Position numbers and translations under genes: made by a program
Part shown: piece after piece, positions 28,041-41,700 of the stretch
Numbering within the stretch: the first letter of the stretch is position 1
How the letters are laid out: every line of letters starts with the position of its first letter
NCBI GenBank assembly: GCA_963966185.1
Contig: CAWZYM010000043.1
Span: forward strand, 154,501 to 218,500
DNA length: 64,000 nucleotides
Reading direction: 5' to 3'
Origin: Rhabditoides inermis
Taxonomy: Eukaryota; Nematoda; Chromadorea; Rhabditida; Rhabditidae
The notes under the pieces: generated by a model
The model's input: the letters and a program-made list of their open reading frames with translations, nothing else
The model's database searches: none
Told to the model about the DNA's origin: nothing

Positions 28041-28912
28041 ATGACTCAGTTCGACGAGTACGAGCAGAAGCTGACGGCGGACTTCGAGACTGCCGCCAAG
28101 CGGATCGGCATCCACGCCAACGCGCAGAGGGCGTTGAACGAGGCGAGGGAGAGCGTGAAGTACAGGGAGTGGGAGAAGCTCGCCATGCGGAAGAGGGTCG
28201 TTCTCGCGGCCTATCACGGAGGTGAGTACTCAGAAATTCATTTAAAAGAAGAAAAGGATACGGAGAGAGAGAAGAGGATAAGATGAGAGAGGAAATGAGA
28301 GCGAAAGACAACGCTTCCATTTCAGGTATGCTCGATGGGAACGCTGTCAGGCAGTTTCTGCGTGAGAGGAGAGTGTTCTGCGACGAGCTCGAGAACCTCG
28401 CCAAGGACGAGAAGACTATGGTCGATAGGGTCGGCCGGTACCGTCACATCCTGGACATCCTGAACCGCATGCACAAGTTGACCAAGAGTGTGAAGTTGGA
28501 GAAGGATGAGGTGAAGAAGGTGAAGGTGATGGCAAGGGAACTGAAGGTGGTTCTGGAGGAACAGTTCCCCGCAGTTTCTGTGCGTTCAAAGTATCACCAA
28601 CTCATGCATCACTTCTACCCGTTCGCGAAGAAGTACGGTTCGCTCGGGCTCTATTCAGAACAAGGGTTGGAAGCGTTCCACCACTCCTCTCGTCTCTACA
28701 CTCTTGCGCATCAGTCGGCGTCGATGACAGGCTCGCGCGCGCTCTCCTCTCTCATTCGCGGTCTCACCCTACAGGGCATGGTAAAGATGCGTCTCCGCCA
28801 CCTGCAGCTCAACCGACCGAAGCGCAAGATGAAGAAGAAGAAGAAGGACGGGAAGGTGACCTCGAGTGAGTCCGATCTCTCCGAAGACACCGAGCTGTCG
28901 GATGACGATTAG
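28041..28912 (+). CDS. transposon-related protein, C-terminal type
   Basis: Two exons: 28041-28221 (MTQFDEYEQKLTADFETAAK...) and about 28326-28912, joined across GTGAGTAC...TTTCAG to give AAYHGG-MLDGNAVRQFL. The second exon contains KYHQLMHHFYPFAKKYGS followed by GLYSEQGLEAFHHSSRLYT, and ends in a Lys-rich tail and an acidic tail (SESDLSEDTELSDDD). The H-x3-HH...GS-x-GL-x-EQG-x-E-x-H block and the G-x-M-x-GN-x-V block match the plus-strand remnant at 4.1-5.5 kb. This copy is free of frame breaks but lacks the upstream PHD finger. Function unknown; probably a transposon protein. It sits between the 840-bp direct repeats. Confidence 0.65.
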
Positions 28913-29122
28913 ATCCTCCAATGCTTCTGTTTCTGTTGACGTCGTGTTTTTTTCTATTGTTGTTTGGTTTCTGACTGAGTATCATGCACTAAATTGTTGA
29001 TCTTTTGTTATCATTTACTTATGTGTTCTCGACTTAAATTGTGTTTTGTAACGTGACGTGACGTCGATGATATAAACTTGCTTTCCGACTTCTGTTTTGT
29101 TTTTAGTTTCGAGGCGCCAAAA

Positions 29123-30298
29123 AGACGCGACTTTGTTACATTTTTTGAGAGGAACGGGAACGAGTGGAGACATGCTGTCATGTTGATCCGACTACTTTAT
29201 ACGAGTACTCAAACATCTAGTCTGTGGAATGTGATGCAGTCTTCCCAAAATCGCACGATAGACCCCCGAACATCGGCAAACGTGCCGCTGAGACGCGACT
29301 TTGTTACATTTTTTGAGAGGAACGGGAACGAGTGGAGACATGCTGTCATGTTGATCCGACTACTTTATACGAGTACTCAAACATCTAGTCTGTGGAATGT
29401 GATGCAGTCTTCCCAAAATCGCACGATAGACCCCCGAACATCGGCAAACGTGCCGCTGAGACGCGACTTTGTTACATTTTTTGAGAGGAACGGGAACGAG
29501 TGGAGACATGCTGTCATGTTGATCCGACTACTTTATACGAGTACTCAAACATCTAGTCTGTGGTATGTGATGCAGTCTTCCCAAAATCGCACGATACACC
29601 GCCGAACATCGGCAAACGTGCCGCTGAGACGCGACTTTGTTACATTTTTTGAGAGGAACGGGAACGAGTGGAGACATGCTGTCATGTTGATCCGACTACT
29701 TTATACGAGTACTCAAACATCTAGTCTGTGGAATGTGATGCAGTCTTCCCAAAATCGCACGATAGACCCCCGAACATCGGCAAACGTGCCGCTGAGACGC
29801 GACTTTGTTACATTTTTTGAGAGGAACGGGAACGAGTGGAGACATGCTGTCATGTTGATCCGACTACTTTATACGAGTACTCAAACATCTAGTCTGTGGT
29901 ATGTGATGCAGTCTTCCCAAAATCGCACGATACACCGCCGAACATCGGCAAACGTGCCGCTGAGACGCGACTTTGTTACATTTTTTGAGAGGAACGGGAA
30001 CGAGTGGAGACATGCTGTCATGTTGATCCGACTACTTTATACGAGTACTCAAACATCTAGTCTGTGGTATGTGATGCAGTCTTCCCAAAATCGCACGATA
30101 GACCCCCGAACATCGGCAAACGTGCCGCTGAGACGCGACTTTGTTACATTTTTTGAGAGGAACGGGAACGAGTGGAGACATGCTGTCATGTTGATCCGAC
30201 TACTTTATACGAGTACTCAAACATCTAGTCTGTGGTATGTGATGCAGTCTTCCCAAAATCGCACGATACACCGCCGAACATTGACAAAAGTCCTCTCA
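29123..30298 (+). repeat. 168-bp tandem repeat, 7 copies, open in frame
   Basis: Seven units of exactly 168 bp (56 codons) starting at 29123, 29291, 29459, 29627, 29795, 29963 and 30131; the last is slightly incomplete. An open frame runs from 29078 to 30469. Each unit reads RRDFVTFFERNGNEWRHAVM, then LIRLLYTSTQTSSLW. Copies differ mainly at SLWN/SLWY and at IDPRT/IHRRT. Coding is possible but unproved; no start context or partner exon was identified. Confidence 0.9.
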
Positions 30299-30563
30299 GT
30301 CAGATTGTATTCTTCAGAATGTATTTTCTTTGACATCTATGATCATCAGAATCATCAGAAAATTGTGAGGAACATCTCGAAAATTTGTTCACAAAACCTT
30401 TCAAGTCAGTTTAAGCGGAAAACATACATTAATATCATTTATTCAACAATTAAACAAATACGTATTTAATACTACATGTTCCAAATGCCGAATATGAAGC
30501 TCCGCCCTTTCGTACCGCCCGTATCCAAACCGGCGAAATTTCAACGCCGGAGTGCGCTGTGAC

Positions 30564-31402
30564 GGAAGTTGGATGAACCACTTTTCAAATACTAAATGTA
30601 TTTTCTTCAAAAAGTACTTGCGTAAAAAGATGAACTTTGTCTCATCCTAATGCAGCAAAAGCACATGCATAAAACGTTTACAAATACTAACACAAACCTG
30701 CACCTCTCTCTCTTCTTTCTTTCTCTCTTCTCTTTTCTATTTCTTACTTAAGCCTTACTCTCTGTTCATTGGTATATCGTTGTGTTCACTGGTTAGTATC
30801 AACAGAACATTTCAGAATGCGCAGGTTTGTGTGTATTTGTAAACGTTTTATGCATGTGCTTTTGCTGCATTGGGATGAGACAAAGTTCATCTCTTTACGC
30901 AAGTACTTTTTGAAGAAAATATATGTTCTTTTGTTAAATTTCATAGAAATTTTTAATATGTGCTGAATTATGACTATTCATCTGGACTATATCAATGTTT
31001 TTTTTCTCTCCATTCTCTCCTTCTCTCACTGTTCCTTCTCTCTCTTTCACTGTTCTCTCTCTCTCTCTCTCGCTCTCTCTCTGTGCCCTTCTCTTATCTC
31101 TGTCTCTCTATCTCTTTTCGCTCTTCTCTCTATCTCGGCCCTTCTCTCTCTTCTTACTCTTATGTACCACAGATCACACGTTACGTTTCGGATCGCCGTT
31201 ACGTTTCACAAAACGTTTTCCCCCCACATATTTTCTCACTACCAGCCGAAGTCGCGCGTACTGCGCTCTTCCTCCTGGTTATAGTTGACAAACACAAAAC
31301 AATGCAAACCCGGCGCGAATTAGACGCTGGCGGCGGCGGGGTGAGCTACACTCAAAATGCAAGTTGGAGAACACGCGCAGAAAACGCGAGAGAGTACGCT
31401 TT
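30564..31402. repeat. 840-bp direct repeat, right copy
   Basis: Same sequence and orientation as 27091-27931, over 99% identical by eye, including the internal inverted repeat. The flanks differ on both sides. Confidence 0.9.
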
Positions 31403-32575
<1,173 letters not shown>

Positions 32576-33189
32576 TCAGAGTGAGACCAGGTGTCGGAGT
32601 GTGGGCCGACCATGGGGACAAGCCCACGGCATGTCCAACTCACCCAGGTGATTCACGATCTGAAAACCATATCATCGCTCTCATCCTCGTCAGTGCGAAA
32701 CACAAGTGAATCATACTGGTAATTAAAATCATTGCAGTGTGGCACCGACCGTGTTCATTTCTTTGCGTGTGAGTACCGTGCCGATCATCACACTCTTGCG
32801 ACACGCACGCGAGGCGAACACCTGAGGGAACATGTAGAGGCGGGAGTGAATCATCAATGCCGAATTTGTTCCTCGATTCTTCTCAATGTTTGTCATACTC
32901 ATTCCTATCGTCCATGATGAAACACCTTACTCAATCACAAGCAAACACAGCAACAACAAAAAACAATCATTCACCTTCCTCAGTCTGCTCGGTCGATACA
33001 TGCTGCCGGGGTGCTGTTGTAGGTACTCCAGCAACTCGTCGATGTCTGTAATCACTACATCCTCTCCTCCGCCCACAATAACCACGCCCCCCTTCACTCA
33101 CCCGTTCGGTCAAACTGCCAGCCCTGAAGGACAGGCACGGAAGTGAGCAGTGCGGGAGAGTCGTCTGAACACAATACATAATAGCAATA

Positions 33190-33251
<62 letters not shown>

Positions 33252-35125
33252 CTCACCCTCCAGTTTGAACTCGAATCCATTTGCTCTGAGCACCTCCACG
33301 TTGTCCCTCAGTACACTCTCCATCACTGCACCCAGTGACAGCGGCATCGCACTCAAATCACATACGTCATCAAACAAATAATAAACTACAAAATCAAATC
33401 AAAACACTAATATGAACAATAGTTGTCAATTACCTCATGAGCTTTTGCGACTCTATCCGCGCGCGCTTCTGCAGTCGCTCAAAGTTGAACTTCTGTAACG
33501 AACGTCGTCAAGGCTCCGCCCTCTTATGATCCGCCCACCTCGTCACTCGCGTGCTGATCCACAATGAACAGCTGCTGCTCCAGGCGACACACAATGAAAC
33601 CGTTGTTGAACTGGCCGCAGACGCGCATCCGGGCAAAATCCGTCTTCCTGAGAGGAGGGAGTGAGTGAGTGAGTGAGAGGGAAAGAAAGAGACAGAGGGA
33701 TGGGAGAGAAAGGGGGAGGGAAGAGAACGACCGACTTGAGCTTCCTCTGCAGCTCCTTCTCCGCCTGCTCTTGCTCCGTGTCGATTCCAGTGGAGAAGTG
33801 CTCCTTCTCCTCCCTCTTCTCCTTCTTCTTTGCTCGGAGGTCTGAGAGTCGTTGGCGGAGACTGTCCATGGAGAATGCGATCTGGAGATGAGAATAGAGA
33901 TAGAAAGACAGTGGGCAGTGCGCACCTTCTGCTTGGGACGCACGTATTCCTTTGTGTCTTCGTCCAGGTGTCCCTCCTGACTCGCAGCCAACTCTTGCGA
34001 AGACACTAGCTGCGACACAACCTCCTCCTTCACACCTCCAGTCGGCTGGTTCTCCTGCGCCACCCTCTCCTCCTGCTCCATCCTCTGCTCCTCCTGCTCC
34101 ATCCTCTGCTCCTCCTGCTCCATCCTCTGCTCCTCCTGCTCCATCCTCTGCTCCTCTTTCTCCATCCTCTGCTCCTCTTTCTCCATCACTCGCTCGTCTG
34201 CAGCAGTGATGATTGGTTGGAACCCCCTGGACAGGGCTTCCAACGGCAGTCGGCCGGGAACGCGATACGGGTTGATTGACGCCGCGCCCAGCCTGGAAAA
34301 ACGGAAAAAGGAAATCAATTAATCGATATCGAAAAACCACTATTCACTAAACACTCACGGCATCTTGGAAGGCGAGGGACGGCGCTCATCCGACAATCGG
34401 CGCTCCTTGGCGGGAGACGACTGCATCTGCGAACCTCGCTCGAGTGTGCTGGCAGGAGAGGCCCTCTCAGTCGCTGCTCGCTGTTCCCTCGACGGCGGTC
34501 TCTCCGGCTCCCTCCCCGCCCTCGCATCATCCGCCACATGCGGGATCAGCTTGAACGCGAACTGCTCGAGAGTGCGCATTCGGGTCGGCCTCTCCTCCTT
34601 CTCCTCCCCCTGCTCCACGCGCACCCGCTTGTTCTGCTCCCGTTCCTCATCCGCCCTCCCCCTTTTGCCCTGACTCTTCAGGAACGAGCAGTCTTTGAGG
34701 ATGTCGAACACGGAAGGCACGCCCACGCATCCCGACTGCGATTCTCTCGACGGTCCGGCCTGACTAGCACTCGCGTCTGCACTCGTTCCAAATGTGAGCT
34801 TGCGCTGCGACGCCGCGGCAGCAGCTGCAAATATCCAATTAAATCGATCAATCAACCAATCAATAATTGTACCCTGATCAGCGGCTCGCTTGTCCTGCAC
34901 GCTGCCGTAGACGCCTTGAAGAGGCGCGAACGTCTTGAGAATGGAAGATCGGATGAGAGTAAGCAGCTCCTGAATAGAGACCATCAAACCAAGTTAATAC
35001 CTATACGGATATTATATACATACACTGCAGTTATTGCTACCGTACCTTTTCTCGATCAAAGAACACGGTGCGCTTGTCGGGCGTCACATTCACGTCGATG
35101 GAATCTGTAAAAAAACAGTAAATCA

Positions 35126-35175
<50 letters not shown>

Positions 35176-35643
35176 AGAGAGACTCACCTGGCGGCACTTG
35201 AATATAGACGACCAATGTGGGATACTGCGCCCGGTTGTACTGCTGGTAAACGTCGTTTGCAGCGCGGCACACCTACAACATGGTGTAAACAACAACAACA
35301 ACAACAACAACTATGATGACGACAACGCGCACCTTGGCGTAGTCGACGGGTCTGTGGTTGACGTAGATGAACTGTCGATCGGCCGTGGCGCGACCATGTC
35401 CATGCTCACACGAAGAGACAAAGCCCGAGATACTGTGGGAGAAAGGAACATAATTTTCTGCTAACTTCATCTATCCAAAGACCCTTGAAAAACCCAAAAT
35501 GCTTGACCAAAGCAAATATCATTATTTGGATAATGGAAAACCGAGGGACTGACTGGATATCCGCGAAACGCTCCTCCTTGGTCCCATCGACGCCGTAGAA
35601 GATACACGCGTCCTCGTCTGGGTCGGCCTGAAACGGGGAGGTT

Positions 35644-35690
<47 letters not shown>

Positions 35691-35760
35691 GTTAGAGAGG
35701 GCAGAGGGAGGGAGAGAGAGCGCGAGGGAGGGAGGGAGGGAGGGAGGGAGAGAGAGAGCA

Positions 35761-35796
<36 letters not shown>

Positions 35797-37340
35797 GGGG
35801 AGAGGAGGGGGAGAATATACACGCCTGGACGATGTTCATGATGTTGTTCTTGTCGCTTCTGGATCCGAATAGGTTCGCCACCACCTGTTCGATGCTGGAC
35901 GAGCCTCCAGGAGTGCACAACGACTGGTGTCTCTTCCTGCAGACAATATCAGTACAAAATACGTGTGTGATATAAAGAATGTCTAGTGGATGGGACATGA
36001 CACCGCACTCTCAATCTATCACGAACCCTCCGAGCCAGCTGTGGCACACCAATCGCACATCCGGGCGACATAGCGCGAAACACTGCAGACACGAGAGCAG
36101 GCGCTGAATTGAACTGTATGACTCCACACAGTAGCCTCGAAGAAGGTACCGTGAACTCCCTCTTGGCGGTTCTCTGAAGCTCGCGTCGGCGGACAGGCAG
36201 AGTGGAGAACAACTCGGACACACACACTGTCGTCCCTATCTGGAATCACTCAAATCGAACCAAATATGGTTTCGAATATTATATCCGGTGGTCTAGTGTT
36301 CTGGATAAATGCGAGTGGGGCGGAGAATTTGGGAAAGGACTAACAATAAGTGATAAGACGACTCACGGGGCGCGCCACGTCCTCTCTCTTGGTGATGCCT
36401 CCGCGATGATCGAATGTGAGACGACATCCTACCGGGGAAGAGGCGTGGCGAGTCGTGATCACCACCGAACTCAAGGGTATATTCCGTTTGCATTCAGCTC
36501 AACATTTCTCGTCAAAAACATTATGTTGCCCAATAGTTCTACAGCACCCTGAAGTCTTAGACAGTGAAAATTTCATCACACGTTCACAGTTTCTTTTCGC
36601 AAAACTGGCAACACACCTCGCTAGCGTAGTGGCAACGCTCTCGCTCGAAAAGAATATGTTCAATTTGAAAATCTCATCTAAAAGACTTTGATCTTTCTCT
36701 AACCACCCTAATGTCTCTCGTGAAAAAACTCGTATGCGAGCCCACTATACCCGAGTGCGCAGAGGGCGTTGAGTGCCTCTCCTCGGAATCCCAGAGTCGA
36801 CAACTCGCGCAGATCATCGAAGCTCGACAGCTTCGACGTCGCGTGCGGTTTGCCTGCAATAATATCAATTCATATCTTCACAGATGATTAGATATTATCA
36901 TTAACAGCTTTCAAAAATGCAGAAGTGAACAGAACACTCACAAAGTGTGTCGAAGTTACTGGACTCAATACCACCACCATTGTCGGTTACTTCGATCAGG
37001 TCATAGCCAAACTCCACCGCCCGCACTTCTGAAAACACATTATGGTACAAGAAAATCTTTCATATTATTGTGCCCAGATAAAATGATGCATAGAACAACG
37101 GGTACGAGTGATGAAGACGTGCACTGACCAACTATAGTTGCTCCGGCGTCGATAGAGTTGTCGACCATCTGTCGGACGGCGCTCGCCAACGAGACGACCA
37201 CTTGCGCCGTGCAGATACGCACCGACACCTAGTATGTGAACAACTACAATACAACAAACAGAAACACTGACATCCTTGTCGAGGTGCTCCACTTGTCGCA
37301 CACCGCCGTCCCCCTCGCCGTCCTCTGTACGAACATCCAT
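32576..37340 (-). CDS. PMS2: PMS2, MutL-family mismatch-repair endonuclease subunit
   Basis: ATG at 37340, stop at 32576, many short exons. N-terminal GHKL ATPase: an [14 protein letters not shown] block, then [20 protein letters not shown] (ATP-binding), [17 protein letters not shown] (ATP lid), and [19 protein letters not shown]. The transducer domain includes [17 protein letters not shown] and [15 protein letters not shown] charged linker with seven RMExEEQ-type units (33.94-34.29 kb) precedes the C-terminal nuclease domain. That domain has [19 protein letters not shown] joined to KFNFERL (the DQHA-x2-E-x4-E metal site, intact), ACRKSVMIG and CPHGRP. With MLH1 the family forms MutL-alpha, nicking DNA after mismatch recognition in the nucleus. 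Oddity: the MutL Glu29/human PMS2 Glu41 position, normally in KELVEN, reads Gln here (RQMVDN). Length about 800-900 residues, as usual. Confidence 0.92.
33195..33248. repeat. (TC)n microsatellite
   Basis: TC repeat in a PMS2 intron. GA-rich on the sense strand after a GTGAGAAAAGAG donor. Sense-strand CT tracts of the same kind lie in other PMS2 introns at 35129-35182 and 35650-35813. Confidence 0.9.
35650..35813. repeat. GA/GGGA-rich microsatellite
   Basis: About 160 bp of AG and GGGA repeats in a PMS2 intron, pyrimidine-rich on the sense strand and leading into the acceptor. Confidence 0.9.
36611..36750 (+). mobile_element. tRNA-headed SINE copy in a PMS2 intron
   Basis: Matches the segment at 44741-44924: shared A-box region (TAGCGTAGTGGCAACGCTCT here), AATGTCTCTCGTGAAAA, and the same terminal GCCCACTATAC. 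It lacks about 45 bp including the B box. The terminus abuts the PMS2 exon, so that the exon's 5' splice site (GTATAG) is the reverse complement of the SINE end. Confidence 0.65.
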
Positions 37341-38497
37341 TCTGGATAGCCAAAATAATATTGTACTTTTTGGCACAATAGCGAAACAAACAAACGTTTA
37401 ATTTTTTTAAAAACTTGATGGAGGTGAGTGAATTTACCGCGCAAAACGATGTCGTCACAAAGCGGAGTTCAAGTATGAATGCGAACGGAAAGGATCCCAT
37501 CATTCTCCAGGTAGTTCCGAGGATAACGCCCATGCGGTGCCACTGACCTGACCAAATCAATCAATCTCGTCTCGAACATGTTTGGATAGAATTTATCCTG
37601 TGGGTGTCCGTTTGATGTAGTGTGGATACCACTCAATGACAACATGTCCATCCCATCGTCCATCGTCCCGCCTGAATATCACCATCAGTATTTACCCAGC
37701 GCATGTACCGCAGAGCATCATTCAGGTTTGATCGTCTCCTCATCTGATTGCTGCTCCTTCCCCCATAAGCAGCTCCTTCTATGAGCAGCTCCTTCCTACT
37801 GTCCTACTGCCCTCGTTCATTGTCTTTACTGCGTGTGCCCCATGAGTTGACTCTCCATAGATCTGTGCGCGATGCGGATTTTCCTTTCTTTCGAGACATC
37901 ACGGTGGTGCAGATGGCTGACAGATCCATTCAGATCCGAATAAGGACTCCTGATCCTTCAGAGAAGCGATTGTCTTCTTTTCTTCTTTCTTTCATGTGAA
38001 TCTGATTCGTGATTTGTCCATCGTGTTCACCTCTGATATCACATGTTCAGTGCAATCAAATTTGTTTACCCCAAGATGGATGGATGAATGACTGAGAATG
38101 CAACATTGCATGTTTTGTGGGTGAGGTTACTACCACTCTAGACAAACATGTCTTCTTTCTGAGTGAGTGAGAACAATGTCGGTCTTCCCGGTTTCTCTCA
38201 TTCGCATCACGCATAGCAAATCACAATCCTTTCATTATTGCGCGAGGCGATTGCATACAAAAGTGTACCGATCGATACCGTCTCGTGAACATATTGTTAC
38301 ACTCACGGCTTGCAGCTCTCGGTGCGTCTTGGATCTGTTGCATTATCTTGTGCTTGATTAATAGAGGCTGTGACCCCAAGTGGAGGAGCCGTGTATCTCT
38401 CACTATCCATCTGCGGATCTGCGCCACCCAATTCCCCTCACTGAGTGCTCTCGTTGATTGCTGTGGCATCTGCTATTCTCCTATCGATCACAGTGAA
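37341..38497. other. intergenic between PMS2 and the coiled-coil gene
   Basis: These are divergent genes, so this 1.16 kb should contain both promoters. Open frames here (for example 37469-37663 minus, 38285-38533 plus) show no recognisable motif. No TATA box stood out. Confidence 0.45.
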
Positions 38498-38661
38498 ATG
38501 AGCGACGAAGACGACGACATAAGAGAAGGTTAGCGTATCTTGTCCATGTCATAGGCGACCGAGTGGTATTTTGCATTGACGACATCGAATCATGCACTCT
38601 CGATGTTCACTTTGCCACTAAGCAACGCCTGCCGAATGAAGGTGAGATCACTATTCATTTA

Positions 38662-38700
<39 letters not shown>

Positions 38701-38734
38701 TCTCTCTTTTTCTCTCTCTCTCTCTCACTCTCTC

Positions 38735-38781
<47 letters not shown>

Positions 38782-41700
38782 ACAGTTCTATTCAGACGGT
38801 CTTGTGATGCACCCCCGCCCTGTGCGCAAGAGGGTGGCGGAGGGAGGGGAGAGGGCGGTTCAGATGAATGTGGCGAGTGCGCGCACAGGGGAGGCGGCAG
38901 TGTGCAGAGACTGTGGACAGACTGGAAGGAGTATCAAAGCACAGAAGCTGGTATGTGCACATTTGAATATTGCACTACGTAAACTCTGTTTTTAACAACA
39001 TCTGTATACAAATCCTACATGAGCTATGCAAATTACGATGTCATTGTTCAGGAGAAGAACCAGGAAGAAGCGTGTCGGAAAAAGACGCGCTGTCTGCTCA
39101 CGGATGTTGTGTTTCATGTGCTCAAGGGGAGCAGTCTCTCTCCCCCTCTCACTTGCTTTCTTTCCACCAATGAGATGAGGTGCGTGGTTGTAGACGAACG
39201 CTGTCTGCGTGGAGGTGGCGGCGCTCTTCCGCACCAAGTGCCACGTCCTCCATGTAGCAAGGAGGAATGTGCAGAAGTGGATACGGGTAGAGGTAAGCAC
39301 AATGTACAATCTCACAAAATATCTATGTACTGGCGATAGATCTATGCAGTGCAACTGTTCTATAGATCCCTAATTCAACGTTCCATTTATGTCTGGTGTA
39401 TGTCTCGTTCAGGAGTCGATCGATGGTCCAAGCACGCTGGCCACTCCAAATAGCTATCAAGTAAGCATAAATTCTATTTCACTTAATTCAATGTCAAATA
39501 TGGATTGTGATGACGTAGCTCGTTCGATTAAATGTAATCGTTTCCATTTCCTTTTTTCCGTGTCTTCCCGAGACTCGAGTGAACATGAAGACAGAGCACT
39601 GTGCGAGTGTACTGGAGGAGAGAGCAGAAAGGTGAGTACTTGTGAGTATCGTACACTACCACGTTTCTTCAGACTCTCCAAGGAACTCGATGACACAAAG
39701 GCATCTGCTGCGGCTGAAAAGTAAGTGCAGTCATTTTTTCTTTTTTTTATTACGTACATTCCAGAGACACGTTCCTGGATCAGCTAGAGTGTGTGGAGAG
39801 AGAAAAAGCGGCGAGAGCGGAACAGATTCAAATTCTCAGAGAGAAGCTCGACATACTCAAAGAAGAGAAGTGCGTTCCAGTACAGTAGACACAGTGGCAA
39901 GCCATGTTCAGGAACACAGCTGTGAAGAGTGCGCAGAGTGCTGGCGAAAAGCGGGCGGAAGCGGAAAGCATCTACGCAGAACAGTCAGTATTCCCTTTCC
40001 AAAATGACGCTTCAAAGTAGAGGGCAAAAAAATCCACAATTCAGAGCATCTCGCATGAAGGAGTTGGAAATGTGTGTGCAGGAGATGGAGAAGGAGAAGA
40101 ACAGAGAAGTCGCTCGTCTCACAACACAGCTCACCGCCGCACAGTCAGTTCTCTCACAACGTGCGTAGTCTATAGCAAGTTTTCTTCTAGGACCATCGCT
40201 GACGAGAAGTCCTCAGCTTATGACAAGTTGAGGAAGAAGCTCGTTTCTGCCAAGCCCGCGAGAAAAGCACTTTCCGACAAACCGTCCGATGAAATGAGGT
40301 AGGTTATAAAACTGTTCTAGAAAAATTTCAATAATCACTAATGTTCAGCTCATCTCACCTTCTAAAGAAAATCAAGAAATTGGAGAAGCAGCTTGAAAGG
40401 GAGAAGGAACGTGGAGACAAGATGGAGAAGGAGAAGGAGGAAGAGAAAAATGAGAAGCAGCACTTAGAAGAAAGACTCGACAAGGTCATTTATTAGACCT
40501 TTTCTCTTTTCACTTTCTTTCCCTTCCACTTTTTCTCTATCTTACTCACCCATGTTTCAGGAGTCTTCTGCTGCTAAGGAATCAATTTCCAAGCTAATCC
40601 AAGAGGCATCGGAATACAAGGAGCGATTCAACAAAGTAACCCTCACCTTTTTTGTCACAGTTTGTGATATTGACAGCCTGCCCCCCCCCCAATGAAGCAA
40701 TAATTGAAATGTTTAGAATCTGGAGAAGTTGAAGGTAGAATGCGCTGAAATGCGCTGTCTATCAGAGCAAGAGCGGAATAGAAGAGAGGAAGCAGAAAAG
40801 GTTCGTAGGACGTATGGTCTGCTTTCGTTTTGAATGATGATTTCAGGAGCTGGTGAAATGGAATCAGAACATGGAGAAAGTGCGTGTTGTCTGAATATTT
40901 CTGATTCTTGCTTATTCTCACAACGTTTTAGGAATTGTTGGAGGCAAGAAGTGTCATGGAGTCGTTGCGAGAAGAGCAGAATCAAGCACACCAAGACATG
41001 TCAAAGAAAAACTGTAAGTTCGTTTTTAAAAAAATCGATAAACAAACAATATTTTAGCATCTATTCGCCAGATAGCAGTCAGCTACAAAACTAAGTATGA
41101 AAAAATTTCATGTGATGCGGAAATGGTTAGGCTCATTAAAATATCCTTATACGCAATATATATTTTTTAGAAATCTGAAGAGATAGCTCGGTTGAAGGAG
41201 ACTATTCAAATAATGGAGAAGGATATTCGAGATTTGGAAAAGAAGCTACAGGTAATTATAACATGAAGTATCAGAGCGATGTTTATTCATCATTCTTTTC
41301 AGGTCACATCACCGACTAGTGTATTTGGGACGAATATGACGTCTGCTCTGAAGGCTCGACTTCAATCAAAACCTTTTTCAACCACATCTGCTGCTTCGGC
41401 TGTGACTCCCACTGCTCCACAAACTGCTCCGGCAGCTGCTCCTCCACGGACTGCTCCGGTCGCTGCTCCCACTGTGACTCCCACTGCTCCAAGGACTGCT
41501 CCGGCCACTGTTCCCAATGTGACCACCACTGCTCCACGGACTTCTCCGGTCGCTGCTCCCACCGTGACACCCACTGCTCCACGGACTGCTCCGGCCGCTG
41601 CTCACACTGTAACTCCTACTGCTTCACGGACTGCTCCGGTCGCTGCTCCCACTGTGACTCCCATTGCTCCACGGACTGCTCCGGCCACTGCTCCCAATGT

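Larger units (their letters stand above)
27091..31402. mobile_element. composite element bounded by 840-bp direct repeats
   Basis: Two nearly identical direct repeats, 27091-27931 and 30564-31402, enclose about 2.6 kb. The interior carries a transposon-related ORF (28041-28912) and a 7 x 168-bp tandem repeat (29123-30298). The layout resembles an LTR element, but the repeats do not show the usual TG...CA ends and no reverse transcriptase, integrase or gag-like sequence is present between them. Alternatives are a DNA transposon flanked by two copies of another repeat, or an ectopic duplication. Confidence 0.6.

Noticed and set aside
27091..31402. Endogenous retrovirus or LTR retrotransposon
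   Set aside because: The flanking repeats look LTR-like, but no reverse transcriptase, integrase, protease or gag sequence and no TG...CA termini are present.
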